Below are positions 50,762 through 51,106 of a stretch of DNA of 51,106 bases, piece after piece (position 1 is the first letter of the stretch; every line of letters begins with the position of its first letter). The DNA comes from Ruminococcaceae bacterium UBA6845 (GTDB lineage Bacteria; Bacillota; Clostridia; Oscillospirales; Acutalibacteraceae). The stretch is from NCBI GenBank assembly GCA_002449395.1, contig DKDP01000017.1:1-51106 (forward strand), read 5' to 3'. Both the position numbers and the translations under genes were made by a program. The notes under the pieces are model-generated. The model ran no database searches, was not told the origin of the DNA, and saw nothing but the letters and a program-made list of their open reading frames with translations.

Positions 50762-50939
50762 TGCGAGGTATAAGATGTTGATAAAAGCACGGTATGTTCG
50801 CACCAGAATGCAACTGCTCATTGTTCCTTACCGGAAATTTATTTGTAGTTTTTTAAATTTGTTTTGTATCATTTGATACATTTTCGCAAAAGAGATAATA
50901 TTAAGCATATTTTGTGTTTAATAATTGTTTGCTTTTGCT
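50762..50939 (+). promoter_or_regulatory. CRISPR leader with array promoter and palindrome
   Basis: This 178-base AT-rich region lies between cas2 and the first repeat. TTGATA (50873-50878) and TAATAT (50896-50901) are spaced by 17 bases and point into the array. A perfect palindrome TGTATCATTTGATACA (50865-50880; arms of seven around a TT centre) overlaps the -35 and could be an operator. Confidence 0.72.
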
Positions 50940-51106
50940 GTCGCTCCCCACACGGGGAGCGTGGATTGAAATACAATCCGAACCCGTTTTCAATCCTCGT
51001 CTTATGGTCGCTCCCCACACGGGGAGCGTGGATTGAAATATTGATATCTTCCGGGTCAATGTCGGCTATGTGGGTCGCTCCCCACACGGGGAGCGTGGAT
51101 TGAAAT
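50940..51106 (+). CRISPR. Type I-C CRISPR array (first three repeats; cut by the window end)
   Basis: Three identical 33-base repeats lie at 50940-50972, 51007-51039 and 51074-51106, with two 34-base spacers between them (50973-51006 and 51040-51073). The repeat begins GTCGCTCCCC, has a stem of CGCTCCCC and GGGGAGCG around ACAC, and ends in GTGGATTGAAAT, the standard I-C form cut by Cas5c. The last repeat ends exactly at the window edge, so the array surely continues. No decay is seen in these leader-end repeats. Confidence 0.97.

Overview
The window reads as chromosome of an anaerobic, endospore-forming Gram-positive bacterium of the Clostridia, most likely a Ruminococcus-like member of the Oscillospiraceae. 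This is an inference from a spoIIE-type sporulation phosphatase, a dockerin protein, strong AGGAGG ribosome-binding sites, consensus sigma-A promoters and a type I-C CRISPR-Cas system. No rRNA or tRNA gene was recognised.

Layout. (1) 49-1775, minus: a sodium:solute symporter behind a consensus promoter, a 21-residue leader peptide with six consecutive Tyr codons, and a terminator/antiterminator pair. This looks like ribosome-mediated attenuation responding to tyrosine. (2) 1811-3732, minus: a zinc-ribbon membrane protein and an HTH/ankyrin-like regulator. (3) 3862-25274, minus: sixteen tightly spaced genes forming a cell-surface apparatus. They are a degenerate EAL protein, a membrane-anchored stalk protein with 18-bp tandem repeats, five TasA/camelysin-like exported proteins with SipW-type 'AWF' signal peptides, four SipW-like signal peptidases, a 2392-residue GLUG-repeat surface protein, a membrane-anchored McrB-like AAA+ ATPase with a DUF2357-like partner ending in a very long charged helix, and two paralogous single-pass membrane proteins. 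(4) 25326-35153: an oxidoreductase, a P-type-ATPase-like protein without the DKTGT motif, rlmB, spoIIE, a zinc-ribbon protein and an HTH protein. (5) 35218-37834, minus: a membrane-anchored dockerin protein and a secreted alpha/beta hydrolase. (6) 37934-42749, plus: typA with a long 5'-UTR hairpin, ribF, a family-4 uracil-DNA glycosylase and a secreted metallophosphoesterase. (7) 43034-51106, plus: a complete type I-C system (cas3, cas5c, cas8c with an internal cas11c start, cas7c, cas4, cas1, cas2) and the first three repeats of an array that continues beyond the window.

How the parts may work together. The 21-kb minus-strand block is the strongest candidate for an undescribed system. SipW-like peptidases would process the AWF-type precursors, which in the TasA family assemble into surface fibres. 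The stalk protein shares a C-terminal domain signature with the neighbouring fibre-like protein and could be a membrane anchor or tip. The giant beta-helix protein would be an adhesin. The AAA+/DUF2357-like pair has no visible nuclease and sits at the membrane, so it may power or gate assembly rather than cut DNA. The EAL-like protein encoded first is probably non-catalytic and could link the system to cyclic-di-GMP. These roles are inferred from gene content and order.
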